Of a DNA stretch of 64,000 bases, positions 30,267-40,754 are shown piece after piece (the first letter of the stretch is position 1; the number at the start of each line of letters is the position of its first letter). The notes beneath the pieces are model-generated. The model worked only from the letters and a program-made list of their open reading frames with translations, had not been told where the DNA came from and made no database searches. Position numbers and translations under genes: made by a program. The DNA is from Didymella arachidicola (taxonomy: Eukaryota; Ascomycota; Dothideomycetes; Pleosporales; Didymellaceae), in NCBI GenBank assembly GCA_016630955.3, contig CM049989.1:310001-374000 (forward strand). Direction: 5' to 3'.

Positions 30267-33200
30267 ATGGCTTCTTCCCCGAGCATGTTGACCAAGGTAC
30301 ACAGCTGCACACATATGCGCTTGTGCCCGTGTCTAACCAAACACAGTTCGAATCCAAGTCCTCGAGGGCCAAGGGCATTGCCTTCCATCCCAAGAGGTAC
30401 CTCTGCGCGCTCCCACTGCCGTCGTCTCCTTGCGCTGACCGCCCATAGACCCTGGATTCTGGTGTCGCTGCACTCCTCCACCATCCAACTATGGGACTAC
30501 CGCATGGGAACCCTGATCGACCGTTTCGAAGAACATGATGGGCCAGTTCGTGGCGTTGACTTCCACAAGACACAGCCATTGTGAGCATAATGGCGCTGAA
30601 TGCGATTGCGCGGCATACTGAGAAGGGACAGATTTGTGTCTGGTGGTGACGACTACAAGATCAAGGTCTGGTCGTATCAGACTCGACGATGTCTGTTCAC
30701 ACTGAGTGGTCATTTGGATTACGTCCGCACCGTCTTCTTCCACCACGAGCTACCATGGATCATCAGTAGTTCAGACGACCGTAAGCGCACATGGCAGCTG
30801 CACAAGGACATACTGACGCGAGGCAGAGACCATCCGTATCTGGAACTGGCAGAACCGTAAGTGCTTCCAACTTCAATGTCTCAAGATCAATGCTAACGCT
30901 CACAGGCTCTCTCAGTAAGTCACCTCCGCTGATCCACCCCAAGCTCCCCCTAACACGTTGCAGTCTGCACTATGACCGGCCACAACCACTACACAATGTG
31001 CGCGCAATTCCACCCAAAGGAAGATCTCGTCGTATCCGCCTCGCTCGACCAGTCAGTACGTGTTTGGGATATCTCCGGTCTCAGGAAGAAGCACTCTGCG
31101 CCGACTTCCATGTCGTTCGAGGAACAGATGGCCCGCTCGAACCAGAACCAGGCAGACATGTTTGGCAACACGGACGCGGTCGTCAAGTTCGTTCTCGAAG
31201 GTCACGATCGAGGTGTTAACTGGGTCGCATTCCATCCCACACTACCGTTGATCGTCTCGGCCGGCGACGATCGCCTTGTCAAGTTGTGGAGGATGTCAGA
31301 GACAAAAGCATGGGAGGTCGATACATGCAGAGGGCATTTCCAGAACGCTTCGGCGTGTCTGTTCCACCCACACCAGGACCTGATTCTGTCAGTTGGCGAG
31401 GACAAGACGATCCGGGTATGGGATCTCAACAGGAGAACATCTGTCCAGTCTTTTAAGAGGGAGAATGACCGATTTTGGGTCATCGCGGCACACCCGGAGA
31501 TCAACTTGTTCGCCGCTGGTCACGACAATGGTGTGATGGTATTCAAGCTGGAGCGTGAGCGTCCGGCGTCTGCGGTCTACCAGAACAACCTGTTCTACAT
31601 CACCAAGGAGAAGCACGTTCGGTCTTACGACTTCCAGAAGAATCTCGAGTCTCCCTCAATGCTTTCTTTGAAGAAGCTCGGCAGCCCCTGGACACCGCCG
31701 CGAACCCTCTCATACAACCCCGCCGAGCGCTCGATCCTGGTTACATCCCCTGCGGACAGCGGCACATATGAGTTGATCAGTCTTCCGCGCGACGCATCTG
31801 GAGCTGTAGAGCCCACTGATACAAAGCGTGGTTCTGGAAACTCAGCGGTCTTCGTAGCAAGAAACAGGTTCGCAGTCTTCAACCAGGCTAACCAGCAGAT
31901 TGACATCAAGGATCTCAGCAACTCTACAACCAAGACTATCAAGCCCCCACATGGCACCACAGACATCTATTTTGGTGGAACTGGCAATTTGCTCCTCATC
32001 ACCCCTACAAATGTCGTGCTCTACGATATCCAGGCCAAGAAGAACCTTGCGGAGCTTGCTGTTGCCGGCGTAAAGTATGTTGTATGGTCTTCAGACGGCC
32101 TGCACGTTGCTCTGCTTAGCAAACATAACGTTACAATCGCCACAAAGAACCTCGACCAGGTCAGCACTCTGCACGAGACCATCCGCATCAAGAGCGCTAC
32201 ATGGGACGATACTGGTGTACTTCTCTACTCGACATTGAACCACATCAAGTACAGCTTGATGAATGGTGATAACGGCATTGTTCGTACATTGGAGCACACT
32301 GTCTACCTCGTCAGAGTCAAGGGCCGCAACATCTACTGCCTGGATCGCGCAGCGAAGCCAAAGATACTCCAGATCGACCCCACCGAGTACCGTTTCAAGC
32401 TTGCCCTTGTCAAGCGCAACTATGACGAGATGCTCAACATCATTAAGACATCCAGTTTGGTCGGTCAGAGTATCATCTCGTACCTGCAGAAGAAGGGCTA
32501 CCCGGAGATTGCACTTCAGTTCGTCCAAGACCCTCAAACACGTTTCGAGCTTGCCATTGAGTGTGGCAACCTTGAGGTTGCTGTCGAGATGGCTAAGCAG
32601 CTTGACCGACCTAAGCTCTGGCAGCGTCTAAGCACTGAAGCCCTCGCACACGGTAACCATCAGATCGTAGAGATGACATATCAGAAGTTGAGGAACTTCG
32701 ACAAGCTGTCGTTCTTGTACCTTACAACAGGTGATCAAGACAAGCTGAAGCGCATGGCGAAGATTGCCGAACACCGTGGCGACATGACCGCCCGCTTCCA
32801 GAACGCTCTCTACCTTGGCGATGTTCAGAACAGGATAGAGATGTTCCAGGAGATCGATCTCTACCCATTGGCCTACGCTACTGCTAAGGCCCACGGTCTT
32901 GACGAGCAGGCACAGTCGATCCTTGAAGCCGCCGGTGTCACAGAAGACCAGATTAGCGTACCCTCGATAGGCAACCCTCTCGAGCCAGCGAAGCCTGTTG
33001 TGCCAACCTTCAAGGCCAACTGGCCTACACGAGCAGCATCCTCGAGCGTCTTCGAGAAGGCTCTCGCTGGTGAGATTGAGAGTGTTGGCGACGAAGAGCC
33101 TGCAGCGAACGGCTACGGCGACGAGGACCTGCTCGGTGAGCCTGAGACTGCTGGTGCCACTGCCGAGCTTGGAGGCGATGACGAGGAAGACGTCGGTGGC

Positions 33201-34277
33201 TGGGATATGGGCGACGACGGTGACATCGAGGCAGAAGATGATTTTGTCGAGGTCGAGGGTGCTGATGCAGGTGCTGGAAGCAGCGAGGCTGATTTGTGGG
33301 CGCGCAACTCGCCATTGGCGGCAGACCACATTGCTGCTGGTTCTTTCGAGACTGCCATGCAGCTGCTGAACAGGCAAGTCGGCGCCGTCAATTTTGCTCC
33401 TCTCGAGGGGCGTTTCCAGGAGATCTACCAGTCCTCCCGCACATTCCTCCCCGCCACACCGAACATGCCGTCTCTTGTGAACTACGTACGGAGAACGGTC
33501 ACTGAGACAGACTCGCGAAAGATTTTGCCTATCATCCCCCGCGATCTCGAGTCCATCCTGCAGTCCGACCTGGCTGCTGGTAAGCAGGCGTTGCTCAAGA
33601 ACCAGCTTCCAGAAGGTGTCGCTGCTTTCAAGAGGTTGCTGCACCTTTTGATTGTCAACGTCGTCGCATCACAAGCAGAGCTCACTGAGGTAAGTCGCGA
33701 AATCAGCTTTCCTTACTTCTGTCGCTAACTTACTCTTTAGGCAAAGAAGGCTATCAATGTTGCTGCGCAATACACTCTCGCCATGACTATCGAGCTTGAG
33801 CGCCGCGCTCTTACCAAGGGTGCCACCGACATTTCCAGCCTCTCTGACGAGGAAAAGAAGCGTGCGCTGGAGCTGTCCGCTTACTTCACCGTTCCTGAAC
33901 TTGAGGGGGCGCACAGGTCACTACCTCTTTCTGCTGCCATGAACTTTGCACACAAGAACAAGCAGCTCAACACTGCATTGAACTTCGCGAACGCCCTGCT
34001 CGACAGGACCGGCAATGCAAAGATGAAGGAGTCTGCCAAGCGTGTCAAGACCATCGCAGAGAGGAACCCCGCCGATCAAATCGAGATCGACTTTGACCAG
34101 TTCGCCGATTTCGAGATCTGCGCCGCAAGCCACACACCCATCTACGGCGGCAGCCCATCAGCTGCTTGTCCCTACGATGGCTCCAAGTACCATGCCAAGT
34201 ACAAGGGCACAGTGTGCAAGGTCTGCGAGGTCTGCCAGATTGGTGCTCCAGCAAGCGGTCTGAGATTGGTTGGTTGA
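30267..34277 (+). CDS. COP1: Coatomer subunit alpha (alpha-COP)
   Basis: Eight exons: 30267..30296, 30347..30396, 30449..30580, 30632..30780, 30827..30856, 30906..30914, 30964..33689 and 33741..34277. They give 1,220 residues, normal for alpha-COP. The N-terminal WD40 propeller is assembled across the small exons (FESKSSRAKGIAFHPKRPWIL, GTLIDRFEEHDGPVRGVDFH, RIWNWQNRSLICTMTGHNHY). The central coatomer WD-associated region and the C-terminal alpha-COP domain follow, ending CPYDGSKYHAKYKGTVCKVCEVCQIG. Exon 6 is only 9 nt. Alpha-COP is part of the COPI coat for Golgi-to-ER retrieval and binds C-terminal dilysine signals with its propeller. All introns are 46-52 nt GT..AG and clustered at the 5' end. 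Confidence 0.95.
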
Positions 34278-34726
34278 GCGACGTGTCTGGAATTTTAGCA
34301 TTGCTTACGGGTGGTTGAGAGTCGTGGCAGCATCACGAAGATAGACACAGCGAGCTCTAGTGGCGCCAAAATGCGTAACGATATAATGTTCACTCTGTTT
34401 GACAATGTTGCGTTCATAACTCGCTTGCAAAAGAAGCGTCCCTCGCAAAATGCATAATGGGAAAGATGAGAGGCAGTCAACAACAAGCGAGGGTCAGTCG
34501 TGCCCGCAATTATTGAACAAGCTACACGTGCATTATTCAAAGCCGATTTTGTGCAATGCGACGACGATCTTCGCACCAACTTTCCTTTCGAGTCCAATCA
34601 AACTACTAGTAATCGCGACATTCATCTGGAGGACTCAAGAACGCTCAGCGCAGTATAGCTAGATAGCACGAACTAAGCCTAGACTAAAAAGCACGCTAAC
34701 CTGCACCTTCAGCACTCTCAACAGGC
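34278..34726. other. Intergenic downstream of alpha-COP
   Basis: No gene is recognised. It contains the 3' untranslated region of alpha-COP up to the terminator of the tRNA gene. Confidence 0.5.
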
Positions 34727-34734
34727 AAAAAAAA
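34727..34734 (-). terminator. RNA polymerase III terminator (T8) of the tRNA-Arg gene
   Basis: Eight consecutive T on the minus strand, 13 nt past the tRNA discriminator base, the normal position for a Pol III stop. Confidence 0.75.
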
Positions 34735-34747
34735 GATGTTGGTGTTG

Positions 34748-34884
34748 TGACCTAACCAGGGGTCGCTAGATGAATGTTAGACTCGAACGCTGGGCATTTG
34801 GGCGATGAGTGAACACTTACAACCTGGAATCTCTTGATTACTGAATGATCGTAGTCAAGCGCCTTGCCATTGGGCCATTAGGCC
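34748..34884 (-). tRNA. tRNA-Arg (anticodon ACG) with a 10-nt anticodon-loop intron and a 55-nt GT-AG insert in the T-loop
   Basis: On the minus strand the acceptor 5' strand GGCCTAA (34884..34878) pairs with TTAGGTC (34755..34749). The D-arm is GCCC-AATGGCAA-GGC. The anticodon stem CTTGA/TCAAG encloses loop CTACGA..A, with ACG at 34852..34850 and a 10-nt intron at 34848..34839, the canonical 37/38 site. The T-stem CCAGG (34827..34823) pairs with CCTGG (34760..34756). The T-loop is broken after TT. Removing 34820..34766 gives the perfect loop TTCGACC and a 72-nt tRNA. The insert splits the internal B box, so transcription and maturation are uncertain. A T8 terminator follows. It could be a recently inactivated gene. 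Confidence 0.78.
34766..34820 (-). other. Spliceosomal-intron-like insert inside the tRNA T-loop
   Basis: 55 nt on the minus strand, starting GTAAGT, with CTAAC 15-11 nt before a TCTAG end. These are the donor, branch site and acceptor seen in the protein-gene introns of this window, and the length matches theirs. It also contains GTTCGAGTC (34788..34780), close to a Pol III B box (GGTTCGANTCC). Confidence 0.6.
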
Positions 34885-35216
34885 AGATGGTGATCTGATT
34901 GATGAAGTATAATAAGAATATATATTATATATAACTCAATGATTGTCCTAAGCAAAGAATCATTGTAGGAATCAATGCCGCCGATGCGCTTGTCATTATG
35001 TTGTGAAGAATTTTTCGCCGAGCAGGCTAATCAGAACCAAGGTCCATCTATTGGACGCTACAAGAGACATAACCCGCCGCTGCAAAACCAAATCAACCCG
35101 TGCATCCCGCCCATTATCACGGTCGATACTCTTTTCCCTTGCGCCAGCCGACGTATACTCCCGGTCATGCTGCTCTTGTGTCCCTGCCTAGTGTTCTGGC
35201 TGCATTGACGATAGCC
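34885..35216. other. Intergenic, AT-rich
   Basis: This is the upstream flank of the tRNA gene and the 3' flank of TAF12. It contains a run of TA-rich sequence near 34915..34935. No gene is seen. Confidence 0.5.
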
Positions 35217-37244
35217 TTAAAAGTCCGTCTTGCCACCCATGACCTTCGCCGCATTGACCGCCTTCATCTTGTCGACCCACCCTGCAGCCGGCACGATCTT
35301 GCGTACTGTGCGCACCTCGTCAGATGCATAACCTGGGATGCGGATGTTGTAGCTGCGCTCGAGGACGTGCTGGATGTCGCGAATGTCGAGCTGAGGGCTG
35401 TCGCGCAGCTTCGAGAGCTTGCACGCGTTTTGAATCACGTTATCAACAAAGTCGTCCGCGAGCTGGAGAACCGCCTGCGGAAAGTTAATATTGCATATGT
35501 AAATCATTGTACGGGATAGGAGCCTTACGTCTTCGACCTCAGGCGTGAGCGCCTCCTCGCTCCCGCCCGTGACTTGCCGGACCAGTTCGTCCAGCTTTCT
35601 TTTGCTAAGCACTCGGTCACCCTCGCCCTCGAGCTGGAATGGTGGCGGCCGACTGATGACCGGCTGACCCATGGGCCCCGGCGCGCCGTTGGTAGGACCG
35701 CTCATGGTGGGGCGTTGCTGGCCCATGTTCACAGGCATCGGTGATGTCACATTCAGATGCCGAGGAATAGGCATCTTGGGGTTGTTGAGCTGCTCGCGTT
35801 CACGGCTGCCAGGTGCGGGGAACGAACCTCCCGCGCCGGCCTGCATGGGTGTGTTAGTACGTGCAGGATCTGTATAGGAGCGATTCGCGGCGCTGATAGC
35901 GGCCTGGTGAGAAAGCGGCACTGGCTGTCCGTTTGTCGTCGCGGACTGTGGGTGTGGCGAGTTGCTCTGCTGGTGCTGTTGCATGTTCGCCTGATGCGGG
36001 TTGATCTGCGGGCGCGGCTGACCTTGCTGCGGCAGATGCTGCTGTGGTTGGCCTTGCTGTGGGAACTGCGGCTGCTGAGCCATACTCATAGAGTGAGGCG
36101 CGGGTGGTGGCCGCTGCATTTGTTGCTGTCCTTGCTGCATCTGCTGTTGCCCTGGCTGCTGCTGCTGCTGCTGCTGCTGTGATTGTTGCTGCTGAAGCTG
36201 TTGTGGTGGCCCTTGAGCGTTCTGCTGGGAAGGTTGTTGCTGGTTATTTTGCTGTTGTTGGTTAAACTGCGGTGGTTGTTGGGGCTGTGTTTGCTGTTGC
36301 TGCGGCTGTCCGCCCTCCACCTTGATCTGGGGCTCCTCCTTCACCACGGGCTGGCTGCTGGGCCCTGAAAGTGAAGGCTGTCGCTGGGGCTGCTGGGGCT
36401 GTTGTCCTTGTTGCGGCTGCTGGGATGGGCCCTGTTGTTGCTGAGCCTGTTGCGCAGGCTGCGCTCCCTGCCCTGTAGTACCGCGCTCATCCTTCCATTG
36501 CTTTTGAAGCCCCCTGAACTTCTCGATCTGAGCCTTCATTCTATAGTACTCTTCCTCGACCTTGTTCTTCGCGTTTGTCAGCTCCTGCGGTACTTCTTGT
36601 CCAGTCTTCTGTCGCTCTTGCATCTGCGCCTGGATCCTCTTGATGTTCTCAGTCAACGTTGCTTGTTTGGCTAGCATGTTAAGGTAGCCATTCTTGTACT
36701 CCTTGAGCTTTGCTTCGGCCTCCGGCGTGCCTAGAGTGTACGTGGGTGGCAGCGTAAAGGGAAACTCATGGACGTGCTTGATGATCGACGGATCGACGGA
36801 CGAGTTCTGCGGTCGCTGTTGCGCTTGGTTCTGTCCCTGCGCTAGTTGCTGTTGCTGGTTTGTCGCGGCTTCCCCAGCGTTCCCTGACCCTTCCTGCTTC
36901 ACGGGAGCCTGCTGTGCGCCTGCACCAGCCTGACTGGGCTGTGGCTGTGCCTGTCCGCCCTGCTGCTGTTGCTGCTGCAACTTCGCCCTGTGTGCTCTCT
37001 CCCTTGCGATGAACTTCTGCGAGAATTGCTGCAGCGTTGTGCGCGCTTGTGTCTGCTCTGGACTGCCTGCTGTTGCGTTGTTGTACATGTTCCATGTGTT
37101 ATGCATCAGCAGTCTGTACTTCTGCTTCTCGTCGTCGGTCAGACATGACAGCCTAAGAATATCGTCTGCTTTGAGCAGCTTCGCGCCCTGCTGTGGTTGC
37201 TGCTGTTGGCCAGCACCGCCAGCCTGGGGCTGGGAGCTGCTCAT
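35217..37244 (-). CDS. TAF12: TFIID/SAGA subunit TAF12 (histone-fold)
   Basis: Minus-strand exons 37244..35529 and 35474..35217 give 657 residues. The ATG at 37244 (MSSSQPQAGG) is used because the longer frame begins with GTG. The N-terminus has a conserved KADDILRLSCLTDDEKQKYRLLMHNTW segment. A Gln/Pro-rich middle includes an uninterrupted Gln run coded by CAG/CAA repeats near 36150..36185. The C-terminus is the TAF12 histone fold (LSKRKLDELVRQV..AVLQLADDFVDNVIQNACKL..LDIRDIQHVLERSYNIRIPG). The 54-nt intron (35475..35528) keeps the frame and has no stop. Spliced out, it joins EVED to AVLQLADDF, as the fold requires. TAF12 pairs with TAF4 in TFIID and with Ada1 in SAGA. Confidence 0.9.
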   Translation of the reverse strand: MSSSQPQAGGAGQQQQPQQGAKLLKADDILRLSCLTDDEKQKYRLLMHNTWNMYNNATAGSPEQTQARTTLQQFSQKFIARERAHRAKLQQQQQQGGQAQPQPSQAGAGAQQAPVKQEGSGNAGEAATNQQQQLAQGQNQAQQRPQNSSVDPSIIKHVHEFPFTLPPTYTLGTPEAEAKLKEYKNGYLNMLAKQATLTENIKRIQAQMQERQKTGQEVPQELTNAKNKVEEEYYRMKAQIEKFRGLQKQWKDERGTTGQGAQPAQQAQQQQGPSQQPQQGQQPQQPQRQPSLSGPSSQPVVKEEPQIKVEGGQPQQQQTQPQQPPQFNQQQQNNQQQPSQQNAQGPPQQLQQQQSQQQQQQQQPGQQQMQQGQQQMQRPPPAPHSMSMAQQPQFPQQGQPQQHLPQQGQPRPQINPHQANMQQHQQSNSPHPQSATTNGQPVPLSHQAAISAANRSYTDPARTNTPMQAGAGGSFPAPGSREREQLNNPKMPIPRHLNVTSPMPVNMGQQRPTMSGPTNGAPGPMGQPVISRPPPFQLEGEGDRVLSKRKLDELVRQVTGGSEEALTPEVEDVRLLSRTMIYICNINFPQAVLQLADDFVDNVIQNACKLSKLRDSPQLDIRDIQHVLERSYNIRIPGYASDEVRTVRKIVPAAGWVDKMKAVNAAKVMGGKTDF

Positions 37245-37534
37245 GATGAGGGCTGTCGCGCGCGGGCAATCGCAAATGGTTACTGTCGAACTTTTGGTGG
37301 CTTGCACAGGGCCTCGATAGTTAGGCGACACGTTCTTCGTTCGTGAGGTCTACGATAAACAATGCCGGGTGAGTTGAAGTGTGAATGGTGCCTCGAGGGT
37401 CACGCTTGAGCGAGTGATGGGCCCAGACTTGGCGGTTCCAGGAACGACGCGGACGCACGTGCAGCCGAGTGCACCACATAAGCTTCAGTGCAGCTTTCAC
37501 AAGTCGAATCTATTTGATACTTCTTTGTGCTACG

Positions 37535-38981
37535 CTAGGCCGGCTGCTCATTCCTCGACTCTTGTTGCAGCTCCAGTGCTCTTGTCATTGCGTTGTTGAC
37601 TTCCCACTCAAACTCCTTCAACGCCCTCATCTCGCTGCCACCGAACAGGAGCCCCATCAGCCCATCAATGACGCCAACACTCAGACCTATCGAGCTCAGG
37701 AGCATCAGTATGAAAGACGCATAGTTGTACGGTGACCACCAGACTCCTATCATGCAGGCGGTCCAGATTGAGAGTTGGAAAAAGAAGTGTCCGATGCGCA
37801 GCTTGCGCTGAAGTCGTTGGCGATCCATGTACTTTCCAAGTGTCGCCATGATCTCTTCGTAAGTCTCGACGGGCAGATACTGATTGACAACGTCTGAAGC
37901 ATGCGCTGCATGAGGATTGTGTTTTCTTGTCAAAGTGCACTCGACGGAGAAGTGGTCACTGAGCGAGCAGTGCAATGTTGGATGCCGCATGGTCATACCA
38001 ACATTTGCGTCTTGAAGCTCCCACTCGGCGCTCTCCTCGCCGGTTTGGGCATCGTGGTGCCGTGCGCTACTGAAGAAGACATAGTCAAGTCGCTTTGCGC
38101 TCGGGTCATCGACAGCAGGATCTATCTGCACGTCCTCGCCCTTCTTCAGCCGCTTCTTGTGCGCCTCGTTCCACCTCCAGGAGTTGAACGCACTGTCGCA
38201 CGTGGTCCCGTTTGTTGAGAGATTGAACTCTGCAGTTGGCATAGGCAGACCACGCAGTTGCTCGACCTTGTCCTTCGCAGCCCCGTGAGACGAGTCGGGG
38301 TGGAGGATTCGCCAGACGTCTCGGACGGGTGCATGTGTCTCGACGATGCGGTGCGCAAGCGACAGTGGCACCATGTTGAAGTCACCCATGCCAATGACCA
38401 GGTGTCCGCGCTCGGCGGCTGCACGCATGAGCTTTGCTATCTCCCATGCCTGCGCGGTGCGGTGGCAGATGTACGAGTCGTGCGGTTCGGCCTCGTAAGG
38501 GGCGTGCAGCTGTGGAAGTAAGTAAGGGGCCATTGAGCATATTCTACGTGCGTACATGTGTGGTGAACACCTCTGCGATGTCCTTGGGTGCCGGGCCTAT
38601 GCGTATGCGTGCACATGCAACGCCTTTGCCAACGAACCAATCTCCACGGTAAAAGGCAGCAGGTCGTCCGTTCAGTGGATACCGCACCATGTTGCTCTCC
38701 TCAATTGGCCATCGCGAGAGGATGACGAGCCCTCCGCCAAAGCAGCCGCTGTGGTAGAACTTTCCATGTGGCAGGATTCCCTTGGTGAGCTCGCGTATCG
38801 AGTGGTAGTCTTCTTGCGTCCAGCACTCCTGCAGGCCAACAATGTCCGGACGCGGGCTGGCGGCAGCGATTTGGCGGCCAATCTCAGTCAAGCGCTCGTT
38901 GCGCAGCTTGGAAATGAACTTGAGCCCCCAGCAGTTGAGCGACATGATCCTCAAGCTCGTTGGCTTCTCGTCTGGAATCAT
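37535..38981 (-). CDS. ISC1: Inositol phosphosphingolipid phospholipase C / neutral sphingomyelinase (Isc1 type)
   Basis: Exons 38981..38556 and 38509..37535 (46-nt intron, phase 0) give 466 residues. The endonuclease/exonuclease/phosphatase fold has RIMSLNCWGLKF, PDIVGLQECW (metal-binding Glu), GDFNMVPLS and LSDHFSVECTL (catalytic Asp-His at the end). Residues about 370-425 hold two adjacent membrane helices (HFFFQLSIWTACMIGVWW; FILMLLSSIGLSVGVI), as in Isc1. Yeast Isc1 (477 residues) cleaves inositol phosphosphingolipids to ceramide at ER and mitochondrial membranes and needs Mg2+ and anionic phospholipids. It is divergent from the WD40 gene with 199 bp between starts. Confidence 0.9.
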
Positions 38982-39180
38982 TGTGGCGTGGAGATTGTGT
39001 TACTAGAAATCAAGAACATTTGAGGTGCTTGCTTTGCGCTTCAGGCACAGGAACACCGAGGCACGTCACGAGCAGGGGTCCCCTTGTAGCTTCCTTCACC
39101 GCCCACGCGCTAGCTGGCAAGAACGCATGCTTGTCGCGTTGCCCGTCCATGGCTGGCGGTTTGACTGTCTGACACTCACA
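38982..39180. promoter_or_regulatory. Divergent promoter of the ISC1 and WD40 genes
   Basis: The 199-bp gap between opposite-facing start codons must hold both promoters. An in-frame ATG at 39025 could extend the WD40 protein, but its sequence is not conserved-looking. Confidence 0.5.
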
Positions 39181-40557
39181 ATGGCCTCGCCTCCCAAACG
39201 GTCGCGTGGAGAGACGGAAGACCACTACGACGATGCGCCGCCGCGGAAACGACCGAACTCGCACTCTCCGCGCAACGGCTCGCCCGCATACAGACTGGCA
39301 GAACGACCCGCGCGCAGATACAGCAGAGAGCGCTCGGTGGACGACAGCGCCGACGAGCGCCGCTACTACGACGGCCGCACACCCTCACGGTCGCGTTCGC
39401 GTTCGCGTTCGCCCTCCCACTCCCACTCCCGCTCTCGCTCGCAGAGCAACACGCCCCCACCACGCAAACCAACCGCCCTCAACTACGCTCCCCACCTCAT
39501 ACTGCGCGGCCACAAGCGCGCCGTCTCCTGCCTCAAGTTCTCGCCAGACGGCCTCTGGCTCGCGAGTGGTTCTGCGGACGCGACCATCAAGATATGGAGC
39601 TCGGCTACGGGGGCGCTGGAGCACACGCTGGAAGGGCATCTTGCCGGCATCAACACGCTGACGTGGTCGCCAGACAGCACGACGCTCGCGTCTGGCTCAG
39701 ATGACAAGAGCATTCGTCTCTGGGACGCACAGACGGGGCTTGCACACCCCACGCCGCTGATTGGACACCACAACTACGTCTACTCGCTCGCCTTCAGTCC
39801 CAAAGGCAACATGCTCGTCAGCGGGAGCTACGACGAAGCCGTCTTTCTGTGGGACGTGCGTGCTGCGCGCGTAATGCGCTCTCTGCCCGCACACAGCGAC
39901 CCCGTCTCTGCAGTCGACTTCGTGCTGGACGGCACGCTCATCGTCTCCTGCTCACACGACGGCTTGATTCGAGTGTGGGACACGAGCACAGGACAGTGTC
40001 TGCGCACACTGGTCCACGAAGACAACGCACCAGTTACATCTGTTCGCTTCTCGCCCAACGGGAAATACATACTGGCACACACGCTGGACTCTGCCATACG
40101 GCTGTGGGACTATGCAAACGGCAAGGGCAGGTGCGTCAAGACGTATCAGGGCCACACAAACGCAAAGTACTCGCTTTCTGGCGCTTTCGGAACCTATGGT
40201 GACCGAGCAGACCCGAGCGAGACATATGCTTTCGTAGCATCGGGGAGTGAGGAGGGCGGAATCGTGTTATGGGATGTGTCCAGTAAGAACGTCTTGCAGC
40301 GACTATCTGGACACGACGATGCGGTCCTGGCCGTAGATACGCATCCCAAGGAAGAGCTGCTTGCAAGTGCGGGCCTGGACCGGAGCATCCGCATCTGGAA
40401 AGCTGCGCCTCTGCCCGAGATCAGGGCGAAGCAGGAACATGGCAACGGATATGACCAGGATGTGCTCCAGCCAAACCCTTTCACTTCAGACAGCCCGGCG
40501 TTTGGGACACCCGCAGTTGGCACGCCGGTCAATAGTAGCCCGGTGAGGCAGGAGTAG
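39181..40557 (+). CDS. WD40 protein of the WDR5/Swd3 (COMPASS) type
   Basis: A single exon of 458 residues from the ATG at 39181. Residues 1-98 are an Arg/Ser-rich tail (SRSRSRSRSPSHSHSRSRSQ). Seven WD repeats follow, starting LRGHKRAVSCLKFSPDGLWLASGSADATIKIW and including YSLAFSPKGNMLVSGSYDEAVFLWD, VHEDNAPVTSVRFSPNGKYILAHTLDSAIRLWDY and GRCVKTYQGHTNAKYSLSGAF. The last two match the WDR5-specific repeats with the Lys-Tyr insertion. WDR5/Swd3 is the propeller of the Set1/COMPASS histone H3K4 methyltransferase. The RS-rich N-terminus is unusual compared with yeast Swd3 and may add RNA or splicing-factor contacts (inference). Confidence 0.82.
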   Translation: MASPPKRSRGETEDHYDDAPPRKRPNSHSPRNGSPAYRLAERPARRYSRERSVDDSADERRYYDGRTPSRSRSRSRSPSHSHSRSRSQSNTPPPRKPTALNYAPHLILRGHKRAVSCLKFSPDGLWLASGSADATIKIWSSATGALEHTLEGHLAGINTLTWSPDSTTLASGSDDKSIRLWDAQTGLAHPTPLIGHHNYVYSLAFSPKGNMLVSGSYDEAVFLWDVRAARVMRSLPAHSDPVSAVDFVLDGTLIVSCSHDGLIRVWDTSTGQCLRTLVHEDNAPVTSVRFSPNGKYILAHTLDSAIRLWDYANGKGRCVKTYQGHTNAKYSLSGAFGTYGDRADPSETYAFVASGSEEGGIVLWDVSSKNVLQRLSGHDDAVLAVDTHPKEELLASAGLDRSIRIWKAAPLPEIRAKQEHGNGYDQDVLQPNPFTSDSPAFGTPAVGTPVNSSPVRQE

Positions 40558-40754
40558 AGTCACATTTTGAAGATACCCAATCCATTCGCCGATGCAACTT
40601 GACATCCACCTCGACCCATTCGACGTGCTATCAGACACGACCTTCAATTCCTGCGTACCCGAAATCGTGGAAATTTTCCAGTATCGTGACAGCCAGCTGT
40701 GTCGTGTCATACAGACATGAACAGCGTGACAATTTTACATTTAGCGTCCAGCTA

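Noticed and set aside
35757..36674. Long Leu-rich open frames on the plus strand opposite TAF12
   Set aside because: They are antisense readings of the CAG/CAA-rich Gln tract and have no domain.
39025..39180. 52-residue N-terminal extension of the WD40 protein
   Set aside because: It would overlap the divergent promoter with ISC1 and lacks the RS-rich character of the protein; the ATG at 39181 is preferred.
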